From positions 1 through 36,522 of the forward strand of contig JASNJN010000111.1 of the NCBI GenBank assembly GCA_030180075.1: a stretch of DNA of 36,522 nt. Reading direction: 5' to 3'. This stretch comes from Mikrocytos mackini (taxonomy: Eukaryota > Endomyxa > Ascetosporea > Mikrocytida > Mikrocytiidae). The position numbers were made by a program, and so were the translations under genes. Of the stretch, positions 20,309 to 27,996 are shown piece after piece (the first letter of the stretch is position 1; the number at the start of each line of letters is the position of its first letter). The notes under the pieces are model-generated. The model saw only the letters and a program-made list of their open reading frames with translations. It searched no databases and was not told where the DNA came from.

Positions 20309-21928
20309 ATGCATAAAAGTCAAGATACATCTTCTAATACTAACCAAGAACCTCTTATGCACAAAGGGTCCTTATCAAAACTAATCGACACATCTTCTCT
20401 TTCAATTGACACTGACTTTGATCCTATATTCACCGCTATTCACAAAGACTACACTATCTACCAGACATCTCCCACCGCCGTAAATCTACACCACAACAAA
20501 TCAAACAAAACCATTCCGTTCACTCTCCCTTCTCCTTTGCAAGACTTCATAATCTATCCTCTCGGCGAGGGCTCTCTATATATGATTATACTTTCAGAAA
20601 ACAGTACTCTGCTAATCTTCAAGGTCATACATTCTGAGGCCGATGAGATAAGCATAAAACTGGTTAAAGAAAAAAAACTTGGTAATGGAGAACCTGTTGA
20701 GTACTTTGGTCTTGCACGTCTCAGCGAAGGATTCGTAATCTTCGCAAAGAAAGAGTTTACCATCTGTGGCCTTTCAGAATCGTCGTTTAAAGCCAAGACA
20801 AAGACGCTCCCTGAGATCTCCGCTGGTGAGTTCGATATTACAAGCTACACGGTGAACAACAAAGGTAATGAAGTCATTGTTTATTTGTCGAAGAAGGACG
20901 AGATAAAGATTTTACTCCTTTTGATGTCCGAGAACAACAAATTGAACAAGATGGAATACATGGACATAGAATCGTCTGAGAAAATTAAACTCCATGAACC
21001 AGGTGAGTTCCTAAATTTAGGTCTCACCGAATTTGGAGAAGGGAAGACTAAAGAAAGCTTTCTTTATCTGGTTTCCAGTCAAGGAGAGGATGACAAAAAT
21101 ATAAAGCTCCAGAAGTTCAAGGCGACTTCCAGAAAGAGACCAAAAGGAAGAACTAAGAGAATCCTCGTTTTCGAAAGTGAGAAGCTTTTAACATTGGACG
21201 ATAATTATGTGTGTTCTTTCTCGAACAACAAATGTTTGTTGTGGGGATACAACGACATATTAGTCTACGATCTGAAAAACGAAGGACAGGAATTTGACAG
21301 TCACAGTAAGATAAAATTCGCAGATATAGAATTTGATGGGAAACAGAATGGGGTAGATTTGTCTTTTGATTGGGCGGAGTATATGGACGATGGGTGTTTG
21401 TTGGTTAGGAACAGTCTTTTAATTGGGAAGGTTGACTTCAATAAAAGTAACAAACAACCTAAAAAGAAAGTTACGGTGAGTGTTGATCAGACAAAAATCA
21501 ACAATAAGGAAAAGAAAATCAAGCCTTCAACTGCTAGATCCGAAAAAACAAAGGATATAAAAGAACCCGAACAAGATGCACAGACTAAAAATAAAAAGAG
21601 TGTCGTTAAAGCCAAGACTGAAGTGAACGGCAAAAAAGATGCCACCACTGCTAGGGTTAGCTTTGCCGACAAAAATACAGCAAAGCCAAAAGTAAAGGCC
21701 AAACCTACTGAAACCAAGGAAAAGATAACTATGGTAAAGAAGAATGATGCTACGGTTGCTGCCAACAAACCAGTACCGCCTAAGTCAGCTAAGTCTGTAA
21801 AGGCAGTGAAGAAAAGCACAGACAATTTGAATATTTCAATAGAGTCTGTGCTCGGGAAAGTAAGGAGGCAACAAGAGGATTTGAAAGTGATTGAAGAACA
21901 ACTTAAACAACTTCTATTAAACAACTAA
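20309..21928 (+). CDS. Propeller-like protein with lysine-rich tail (539 aa)
   Basis: An intact frame from an ATG. Residues ~1-385 are a succession of short hydrophobic strands with turns (for example SLYMIILSENSTLLIFKV, NKCLLWGYNDILVYDL), the texture of a divergent WD40-type beta-propeller, though no canonical GH...WD repeat is clear. Residues ~385-500 are low complexity, very rich in Lys, Ala, Thr and Pro (KPKVKAKPTETKEK), probably disordered and able to bind nucleic acid or microtubules. The last ~35 residues form a likely coiled coil (SVLGKVRRQQEDLKVIEEQL). A propeller + basic linker + C-terminal coil layout occurs in RNA-decay and trafficking scaffolds, but I cannot name the family. It converges on topoisomerase III with a 176-bp gap. 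Confidence 0.8.
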   Translation: MHKSQDTSSNTNQEPLMHKGSLSKLIDTSSLSIDTDFDPIFTAIHKDYTIYQTSPTAVNLHHNKSNKTIPFTLPSPLQDFIIYPLGEGSLYMIILSENSTLLIFKVIHSEADEISIKLVKEKKLGNGEPVEYFGLARLSEGFVIFAKKEFTICGLSESSFKAKTKTLPEISAGEFDITSYTVNNKGNEVIVYLSKKDEIKILLLLMSENNKLNKMEYMDIESSEKIKLHEPGEFLNLGLTEFGEGKTKESFLYLVSSQGEDDKNIKLQKFKATSRKRPKGRTKRILVFESEKLLTLDDNYVCSFSNNKCLLWGYNDILVYDLKNEGQEFDSHSKIKFADIEFDGKQNGVDLSFDWAEYMDDGCLLVRNSLLIGKVDFNKSNKQPKKKVTVSVDQTKINNKEKKIKPSTARSEKTKDIKEPEQDAQTKNKKSVVKAKTEVNGKKDATTARVSFADKNTAKPKVKAKPTETKEKITMVKKNDATVAANKPVPPKSAKSVKAVKKSTDNLNISIESVLGKVRRQQEDLKVIEEQLKQLLLNN

Positions 21929-22104
21929 CTTTATACAATCGAGTTTATTAAACATTCATACAACGCATCGGTATTGTTTGAAATGGAATAAGCCCTAGAA
22001 GTTATGTTGGAAGTAATGGAGAATTTCTTTAACCGCTTAGCTAACCCTAAACTCGCCCAGTGTTAAAGAATAAATAAATAGAAAGATGGTGAAAATAAAA
22101 ATCA

Positions 22105-24012
22105 TTAACTAGGCAATCCTAGACTTACATCATTGTAATAAGTCATTATGTTTCTTGTAAACGAATTTTCATTGTTTTTAAGCGCTCTGTAAACATCCTT
22201 AAAATTCGTTATGTTGCTCCTAATCACGTCATCCTTATTTCTAGTGTTCGCCGTTATGTCTCTCAATTCACCTTCTAACTGCCCCCTTTCCTCTGGGCTG
22301 ATAAGATTGATCCCAATACTTTCATAACCTTTCACCAAAGAGTAGCCTAGTTTTGATGGTTTAAATCGGTTGTTGTTTTTAACAGTATAATTCCTATCTT
22401 GGATAGTCTTTATATGTTGATGTATTGTAGCGTCCGTTCCTATCCCATACCGCTCCATAAGGGTAATCAAATCGGCCTCTGACAAAAGCTGCGGAGGCTC
22501 TGTATTGCTCTTTACTACTTTACAACTCTTCAACTCATATTCCTTTCCCTTCTCAAAATCGGGAACTTTGTTTGCAGCCCATTTATCATACTTCTCGTAT
22601 ATTTCCAAGAACCCTCGATATGTTATTGTCAGTCCCTTCAATCTGAACCTCTCCTTTAAATATCCAACTTCAAACTCGATGTCTGTATTGGAACCCTCGG
22701 CGTCCTTATGACAGCACGCCATGTAATGTCTAGCTATCAAATCGAACAGCTTTCTTGCATCGTTGTCAAAGTTACCCTTGTTTATATTACCACATGGATA
22801 AATTGGTGTGTGTGCAGAATCATCGGACTTCCCTTTCCTAGGCTCTAAAAAGCAGTCTTTGTTTCCTTTAAAGTTATTTTCCACTATGTTCTTATACTCC
22901 GATATTTTTTCCAAGTCCGTGAGATACTTTCTATGTTCGAAGTTGTTTGGGAATGCGTCTGTTTCTGTTCTTGGGTAGGACACTATCCCCGCGTTGTACA
23001 GTTTTTCGGCCATGAGCATTGTTTTGTCAGCTGGAAATCTGAATATTCTGTTGGCTATCTTTGCCAATGAAAAAGTAGTGAGTGGAAGTGGCCTTGACCT
23101 CTTTACTTTTGAAGTCACAACTGAGACCACTTTGGCTTTTAGTTGCAAAGTGGGGTTGAACACAGGCTCAACGAACCCACCGTTATTTGTTGTGTAGTCT
23201 GTAAACATGGACTTGTATATTAAATAAACAACCTCTTTATTAAACAACTTGTTTTGTTCCCAAAATATCTTTGTGTCCCCCAATTTGAGGACACATTCTA
23301 TTAGCCAAAAGTCTTCTTTTTTAAACTTGTGTATTTCGTCCCATCTTCGTACAATAAACCCCAGGGTTGGAAACTGGCATGGACCGTACGATATAACTTT
23401 CTTTCCTGCATTCAACTGATTTCTTAGCAATAATGTTTGGTACCTTGTGAAAACACACCCAGTTCGCAAATCAATCTCTTGTCTCGCATCTACAGCTGTG
23501 GCGTCTAACTCATTAATCCTAGTAGGGTTTTGAATGGCGTTAAATATTTGCTGCGAAATTAAAGCACTGAAACGGGCTCTCCAAATATCACCAGGCCTAA
23601 GTTTTACTGCGTGTTGAAGTATGTACATGGAAACGTCCTTGGAAATGTTCTCGCCTTCTCGGTCACAGTCCAGCCAAAGGAATAGTTGGTCAATGTCGCG
23701 ACTTGCGGTTTGGAGGTTACTCAGTACTGATTTCATATCCTTCTTTGGAACTTTTTGAACCGATGCATCGAAAAGGGAACCCGGATCTATGCGGTTCCAG
23801 TCTCCATAGTCTGGAGGAAATTCTAATTCATTAATATGGCCTAGAACTGATGTTATTTGCATTTCGCAGGTCTGACTGTGTAGGTTGAATGAAAAGCAAA
23901 AAAGCTTATTGTATTTGGAAGCAGTTGATCTTGTTGTAAATGAACCATTGGAAAGAATTAAAGCTATCTGTTTCGCGACTGATGGTTTCTCTGCAACGTG
24001 AAGTATCTTCAT
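22105..24012 (-). CDS. TOP3: DNA topoisomerase III (type IA)
   Basis: 635 residues, about the size of the yeast enzyme (656) and much shorter than animal TOP3A. The Toprim domain is at the N-terminus, with E8 (HVAEKPSVA) and the acidic triad D115, D117, E119 in LWLDCDREGEN. Family strings IWRARFSAL and RTGCVFTRYQTLL follow, then SYGPCQFPTLGF. The active tyrosine is Y346 in GIVSYPRTETDAF, followed by the HTPIYP and RYGIGTDATIHQHI regions. There are no C-terminal zinc fingers. The enzyme passes single strands and, with a RecQ helicase and Rmi1, resolves recombination intermediates in the nucleus. The start is the ATG directly before the Toprim strand, as in other TOP3 proteins. No damage is visible. 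Confidence 0.96.
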   Translation of the reverse strand: MKILHVAEKPSVAKQIALILSNGSFTTRSTASKYNKLFCFSFNLHSQTCEMQITSVLGHINELEFPPDYGDWNRIDPGSLFDASVQKVPKKDMKSVLSNLQTASRDIDQLFLWLDCDREGENISKDVSMYILQHAVKLRPGDIWRARFSALISQQIFNAIQNPTRINELDATAVDARQEIDLRTGCVFTRYQTLLLRNQLNAGKKVISYGPCQFPTLGFIVRRWDEIHKFKKEDFWLIECVLKLGDTKIFWEQNKLFNKEVVYLIYKSMFTDYTTNNGGFVEPVFNPTLQLKAKVVSVVTSKVKRSRPLPLTTFSLAKIANRIFRFPADKTMLMAEKLYNAGIVSYPRTETDAFPNNFEHRKYLTDLEKISEYKNIVENNFKGNKDCFLEPRKGKSDDSAHTPIYPCGNINKGNFDNDARKLFDLIARHYMACCHKDAEGSNTDIEFEVGYLKERFRLKGLTITYRGFLEIYEKYDKWAANKVPDFEKGKEYELKSCKVVKSNTEPPQLLSEADLITLMERYGIGTDATIHQHIKTIQDRNYTVKNNNRFKPSKLGYSLVKGYESIGINLISPEERGQLEGELRDITANTRNKDDVIRSNITNFKDVYRALKNNENSFTRNIMTYYNDVSLGLPS

Positions 24013-24320
24013 TGGTCAAGAAAGTAAACTTTATGTTTTAAATTTCTCAAATCAATTTTACAACTTTTCTGGGGTGTTTAGGATTAGTAAATCTAGTCGT
24101 ATAACAACCATACGGGCGTAACGAAGAATAAGCGGTACCAAATAGTTTTTTTTGCATGATTCGAAACAAAAATAAATAAAAAACAAATAAAGAGCCTTCT
24201 CTGCATTGAAACATCCCTAATGAAGAACAAAACATATCAAATTTGTCTTTACTAATTCTTTAACATTTCTTCATAACCTAACAGTACGAAATACAGTCAT
24301 AATTAAATACTTTCCTATTT
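24013..24320. other. Intergenic region between TOP3 and the WD40 gene
   Basis: 308 bp between two minus-strand genes; it must contain the TOP3 promoter. A 62-codon minus frame (24047-24235) is open, but no family is recognised and it overlaps the expected TOP3 promoter, so it is not called as a gene. Confidence 0.5.
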
Positions 24321-25640
24321 TCAGTGTAATATCTTCTGCATTTCGAATATGCAATCCTCATCCTTTTTATATAACAAATCCAACGGTCTCCATATCTGAA
24401 GAGTTCCTCCTCCCAATCCAACTGCTCCATCATTAGAGCTTGTAGCAATTACCCACTCCAAGTGATTTATATTGTTGTAGTATGGATTCCATTCAGCTGT
24501 TTCAATTGGTGCTCTATGTCCGGCGTGATACATAAAGTGATTATTGGGCTTGCTTTGTGTATTGAACACTTTAACCATCCCACTTTCATCTCCGGCTACA
24601 AAACAGTCTGCAGCAAACGAGTTCCAATTAACACATGTAATATTGTCGTCCATTGTACTTTCGAACACGTTAAGTATGGCGTCCTCTGTTTTTCTGATGT
24701 CAGTCACTTTGACACTTTTGTCGGAACTTCCACTGCATAAAGTGTTCTCTTGGCAATAGTTCCAAGAAACTGTGTTTATGTCGTCCTTATGGATGTTTTC
24801 TATTTTCATTGCTGGTTTATTTCCAGACCTAATGTCCCAAAGAATGATAGATTTGTCTGCCGAACTACTAGCTATTAGACAGTCATTTTGTGGATGGAAT
24901 GCAACCTCTAAAACTTGGTTTGTGTGGCCTTCTAGTATATTGAATGGTTCAATGTAATTGTGTCCTTTTCCGTCTTTTTTTGCAGATGCTTCAATATCCC
25001 AGATTATAACTTTGTTGTCGTTTCCACCCGAACATACTTTGGGAGAGTAAGTAGCCAAGTCGAGCGCATACCCTGCCTCATCAGTATGTCCTTTTAGCGT
25101 TATGTCGGGCACGTTGGCCTTCTGGTCGGTTTTCTTTGTCTTGCTAGTTTGTTGCGTTGTGTTCCAAACAAAAACGTCCTTGCTGTTACTGTGGGAAGTT
25201 AGTAATGAAGGGTTCCTATCGAAAGATTTTAATCTAGTGACCTCTCCCGGGTGAACGATCCGCTTCTCTACTTGTATACGCTTACTCTGTTCCTCTTCAG
25301 AGAAGTTTTTTAATTGGCTGTATAGCTCTGTGTTTGGGTGGAACAACTTTATTGTACAAATGTCGATTGTATTAGGACTTCCTTTCCAAACTTGAGAAAA
25401 CCTATCCAACTCGGCGTCTGTGTGTTGGGTTAAGTATATAGTCTGGTGTGTTACACGTTTGCAGTCCTTCTGAATAGGCCCCCAGGCCAAAGCACTACAA
25501 GGCCATTCCAAGTTGTGATTTACAAAACTATCGTACATGTAGGGGATATTTTCTTTCCATCTGAGGTAGTCTGCATTTTCGTCATCTGAATATGAATCAT
25601 CGGTGTCGTCAACGGCGTTAGAATTGCTGATGTCTGGCAT
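24321..25640 (-). CDS. RBBP4/Msi1/Hat2-like WD40 histone chaperone
   Basis: 439 residues. Residues ~24-55 (DYLRWKENIPYMYDSF, LEWPCSALAWGP) form the N-terminal histone-H4-binding helix region shared by RBBP4/RBBP7, Msi1, Hat2 and related Rrb1 proteins. About six to seven WD repeats follow, with clear units LKGHTDEAG...VIIWDI, LEGHTNQVLEVAFHP...IILWDIR, HKDDINTVSWN...VKVTDIRK and a final GHRAPIETAEWNP...LQIWRPL. Such proteins deliver H3-H4 to histone acetyltransferase HAT1, chromatin assembly factor CAF-1 or deacetylase complexes. Sequence reading alone cannot say which paralogue this is, so no symbol is given; an Rrb1/GRWD1-type ribosome-assembly role is the main alternative. An acidic N-terminus (DDTDDSYSDDE) precedes the domain. 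The AAATTT-type motif lies 17-30 bp upstream of the ATG. Confidence 0.88.
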   Translation of the reverse strand: MPDISNSNAVDDTDDSYSDDENADYLRWKENIPYMYDSFVNHNLEWPCSALAWGPIQKDCKRVTHQTIYLTQHTDAELDRFSQVWKGSPNTIDICTIKLFHPNTELYSQLKNFSEEEQSKRIQVEKRIVHPGEVTRLKSFDRNPSLLTSHSNSKDVFVWNTTQQTSKTKKTDQKANVPDITLKGHTDEAGYALDLATYSPKVCSGGNDNKVIIWDIEASAKKDGKGHNYIEPFNILEGHTNQVLEVAFHPQNDCLIASSSADKSIILWDIRSGNKPAMKIENIHKDDINTVSWNYCQENTLCSGSSDKSVKVTDIRKTEDAILNVFESTMDDNITCVNWNSFAADCFVAGDESGMVKVFNTQSKPNNHFMYHAGHRAPIETAEWNPYYNNINHLEWVIATSSNDGAVGLGGGTLQIWRPLDLLYKKDEDCIFEMQKILH

Positions 25641-25656
25641 TCGGGAGAATCAAACT

Positions 25657-25670
25657 AAAAGTTAAAATTT
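25657..25670 (-). promoter_or_regulatory. AAATTT-type motif upstream of the WD40 gene
   Basis: On the minus strand AAATTTTAACTTTT lies 17-30 bp before the ATG at 25640. It is nearly identical to the strings in front of TRM112 and Arp2. Confidence 0.5.
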
Positions 25671-25968
25671 ATAAAAACGAAAAAACGAATAAACAACCCA
25701 ATACAATATATTAGACCTTCTAAAATATATATAGCTATCAGATTTACTGTAAACAACCAGTCTATTTTTGATGATTTAATTTGTCTATTTATAAGTTCAA
25801 AAAATCTTCAAAACGAAATTTGACATTAAATTACTTCATTAACATATATAATTATGTTATTTAATATTCTTTACAATATACCTTGAACCCCTGCCCATTT
25901 TTATCTAATACCCAAATACTCTAATATACTTTACGTTATTCATACAATCAAATCATTGAATATGAAAT
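25671..25968. other. Intergenic region, WD40 gene to TRM112
   Basis: About 300 bp, very AT-rich. It holds the TRM112 3' flank and the far upstream part of the WD40 promoter. No other feature was seen. Confidence 0.45.
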
Positions 25969-26406
25969 TTATATTATATCAATTCCCTCTTCCAATTCAT
26001 TGAAATTCTCTAAAGGAGCATCTTTTTGTTGCAACTTTTGTTCAATTTTCAAATTTGGTATTCCGTTTTCTATCGGGAAGAATGTCCCACATACATTACA
26101 TTCTAATGTTCCTGTAACCACGTCTAAGCAGAATAATTTGCTGTGTATTTCTCTGAATAGGTCTCTGTTTATATGAGGGGTCAAATTTGTTGGTATATTT
26201 TCTACTTTCAAACTGCTCTCTAATTTTAAGTCGTAAAGAGCTGTCTTTAACGTCTCCAAATTGATTTTTGGAAGTAAACTTTCAATGAGCTTCTCGTTTA
26301 ACGATATCGACATCTCCTGCATATCTGAGCTTTTAATACGTAATGGAAGTGTAGAATCGCATCCTACTCGGGGACACACGAGCATGTTATGTGTTATCAA
26401 TTTCAT
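25969..26406 (-). CDS. TRM112: Trm112-like methyltransferase activator
   Basis: 145 residues (yeast Trm112 has 135). The protein opens with the family signature MKLITHNMLVCP and supplies four zinc ligands, C11 and C16 at the N-terminus and C103 and C106 in TLECNVCGTFFP. The conserved tail FPIENGIPNL follows the second pair. Trm112 is the shared activating subunit of several methyltransferases: Trm9 and Trm11 (tRNA), Bud23 (18S rRNA) and Mtq2 (release factor eRF1). It acts in cytoplasm and nucleus. The central segment (about 25-90) is the variable helical insert seen in eukaryotic members. The gene shares a 21-bp divergent promoter gap with the CstF-64-like gene. Confidence 0.94.
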   Translation of the reverse strand: MKLITHNMLVCPRVGCDSTLPLRIKSSDMQEMSISLNEKLIESLLPKINLETLKTALYDLKLESSLKVENIPTNLTPHINRDLFREIHSKLFCLDVVTGTLECNVCGTFFPIENGIPNLKIEQKLQQKDAPLENFNELEEGIDII

Positions 26407-26427
26407 AAAAGTTAAATTTTTGTTTTC
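26407..26427. promoter_or_regulatory. 21-bp divergent promoter gap with AAATTT core
   Basis: Only 21 bp separate the ATG of TRM112 (minus) from the ATG of the CstF-64-like gene (plus). The gap reads aaaagttaaattttt then gttttc, an AAATTT-type motif that serves either strand. Both transcripts must start inside the gap or within the neighbouring gene. Confidence 0.65.
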
Positions 26428-27489
26428 ATGAACAAGGATTCTGCCACGGTATGGATTTCTAACATACCGTTTGATTGTACTGAATCACAAATAAACGCAT
26501 ACCTATCTAAGGTGGGCACAATTAAGTTTTTCCGCTTCGTCATAGACAAAAAGTCAGGGAATCACAAAGGACAAGGGTTTTGTACATACACCCACACTCA
26601 ATTTGCTGAAAGTGCCGTTCGGAACCTGAACAAAAAGGAATACAGAGGACGTATCCTGAATATCGTCTTGAATACAAACAAGGAAGACTCATCTGTCAAG
26701 AACTGGCAGTTAGACAGTAGGAGTATGGGATGGCAAGTGCTTCCCATCGATCAAGAAATAAACTCATTTTCCAACAACATCACAACACACTTCAAAATAG
26801 GTTTGATCAAGGAGTTTATTTATTTTGCGAGGAAAGACCCCAAGCTTCTTTCTGAATTCTTAAAACAAAACCCAATCATGACACAACTACTGGTTTGTAT
26901 ATTACAACGATTTAAAGTGATAAATGGGAACAACAAAAAAATGATGCTAATAAGTGATTTGGAGTTAACCAAGGGGAATAAGAGTCGCTTCTTGGTTGTG
27001 TCAAATGTTCCTTCTTACATACCCGAAAACCAATTTGATGAACAAATAAAGACTCTGACGAGTGATAGAAATGTGTATAGTAGATACATATACAACCCAG
27101 AGACTTATGAACCAACTTGTGAAGCCCTGATTGAATTTAAAAACAATACAGCAGCATTTAGCTTCTATTTCAAACACAACCACATCTGCTTTGATAATAT
27201 AATTCTAGAGGTTAGACTGGCTGCTGATTTGGTTGAAAAGAAAGATTTAAGAAGTCAATTTTCTAGTATACAAAACAATCAACATTCTAATATGGTGCTA
27301 GATGATATTTATATGCTTAGGAGGTATGTTATGGAGTTGGAAAAGTCGCTTGATTTGAATCATGGCATCAGAAATGTTGAAGAAATAGATGTTATTAAAT
27401 CTATAATTGGAGTTAATTTAAGGGAGGAAATAAAAACAGACAGGAATGAAGACGATTCAAAAAACGAAGAGGCTAAAATAGGTAACTAG
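26428..27489 (+). CDS. CstF-64/Rna15-like cleavage stimulation factor subunit
   Basis: 353 residues. An N-terminal RRM spans ~6-82 with RNP2 VWISNI (8-13) and RNP1 KGQGFCTY (47-54). The following FAESAVRNLNKKEYRGRIL strongly recalls the CstF-64/Rna15 RRM. A helical region at ~115-165 (LSEFLKQNPIMTQLLVCILQ) matches the hinge domain that binds CstF-77/Rna14. A second RRM-like fold at ~186-266 (FLVVSNVPSYIP...ALIEFKN) is not standard for CstF-64. The Pro/Gly-rich region and the C-terminal domain of the animal protein are absent or replaced by a short acidic tail. The expected role is recognition of U/GU-rich elements during mRNA 3'-end cleavage in the nucleus. Confidence in an RRM protein is very high; the CstF-64 assignment is moderate. 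It shares its 21-bp promoter gap with TRM112. Confidence 0.8.
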   Translation: MNKDSATVWISNIPFDCTESQINAYLSKVGTIKFFRFVIDKKSGNHKGQGFCTYTHTQFAESAVRNLNKKEYRGRILNIVLNTNKEDSSVKNWQLDSRSMGWQVLPIDQEINSFSNNITTHFKIGLIKEFIYFARKDPKLLSEFLKQNPIMTQLLVCILQRFKVINGNNKKMMLISDLELTKGNKSRFLVVSNVPSYIPENQFDEQIKTLTSDRNVYSRYIYNPETYEPTCEALIEFKNNTAAFSFYFKHNHICFDNIILEVRLAADLVEKKDLRSQFSSIQNNQHSNMVLDDIYMLRRYVMELEKSLDLNHGIRNVEEIDVIKSIIGVNLREEIKTDRNEDDSKNEEAKIGN

Positions 27490-27996
27490 TACAAACGGTT
27501 ATATTTTATGATTGCTTCCTTGTAATGTTATCATTTTAATTCATTAATAATTCTATACATTGGTTATAGAATTATATGTGTAAAATGACTGCTATAACTA
27601 GATGTAATTAAAATTATAAATAGCAAGCGTAGGGCAGTCTAAATAAATAACATGGGGAGGAATTTTATAAAAATAGTTGAAATGTAGGGATAGTTTAATT
27701 AGAAATTTTTAATATGTAATTAAATATAAGTTCTAAAAGTTATATTTTGTTAATTTATACGCATAAGTAAGTAAAAACTGCGAAATCAAATATTATTTCT
27801 TTACATCCAATTGAAACTTCTAATGATTTGTAATTATACATTTTATTTTCCATTCATCCTAAAAATATTAACACGTTAATTTCTGTTTATTTATTTATTT
27901 CGCGTGCCCTTTAAACCCCCATGGGGAAGGTATCACTACTCTAAGCCTGCTACCCGGCGTTGCTTAAGTCATTATTTTAACATGACTAGATACTAA
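27490..27996. other. Intergenic region with a GC-richer island
   Basis: Mostly AT-rich 3' flank. About 27897-27965 is markedly richer in G+C than its surroundings and contains the palindrome ccccatgggg and a ctgctacccggcg string. It could be the trace of a structured RNA or a retroelement 3' end. No tRNA or other family could be identified. Confidence 0.35.

Noticed and set aside
24047-24235. 62-codon minus frame upstream of TOP3
   Set aside because: The C-terminal half looks somewhat protein-like, but no family is recognised and it overlaps the needed TOP3 promoter.
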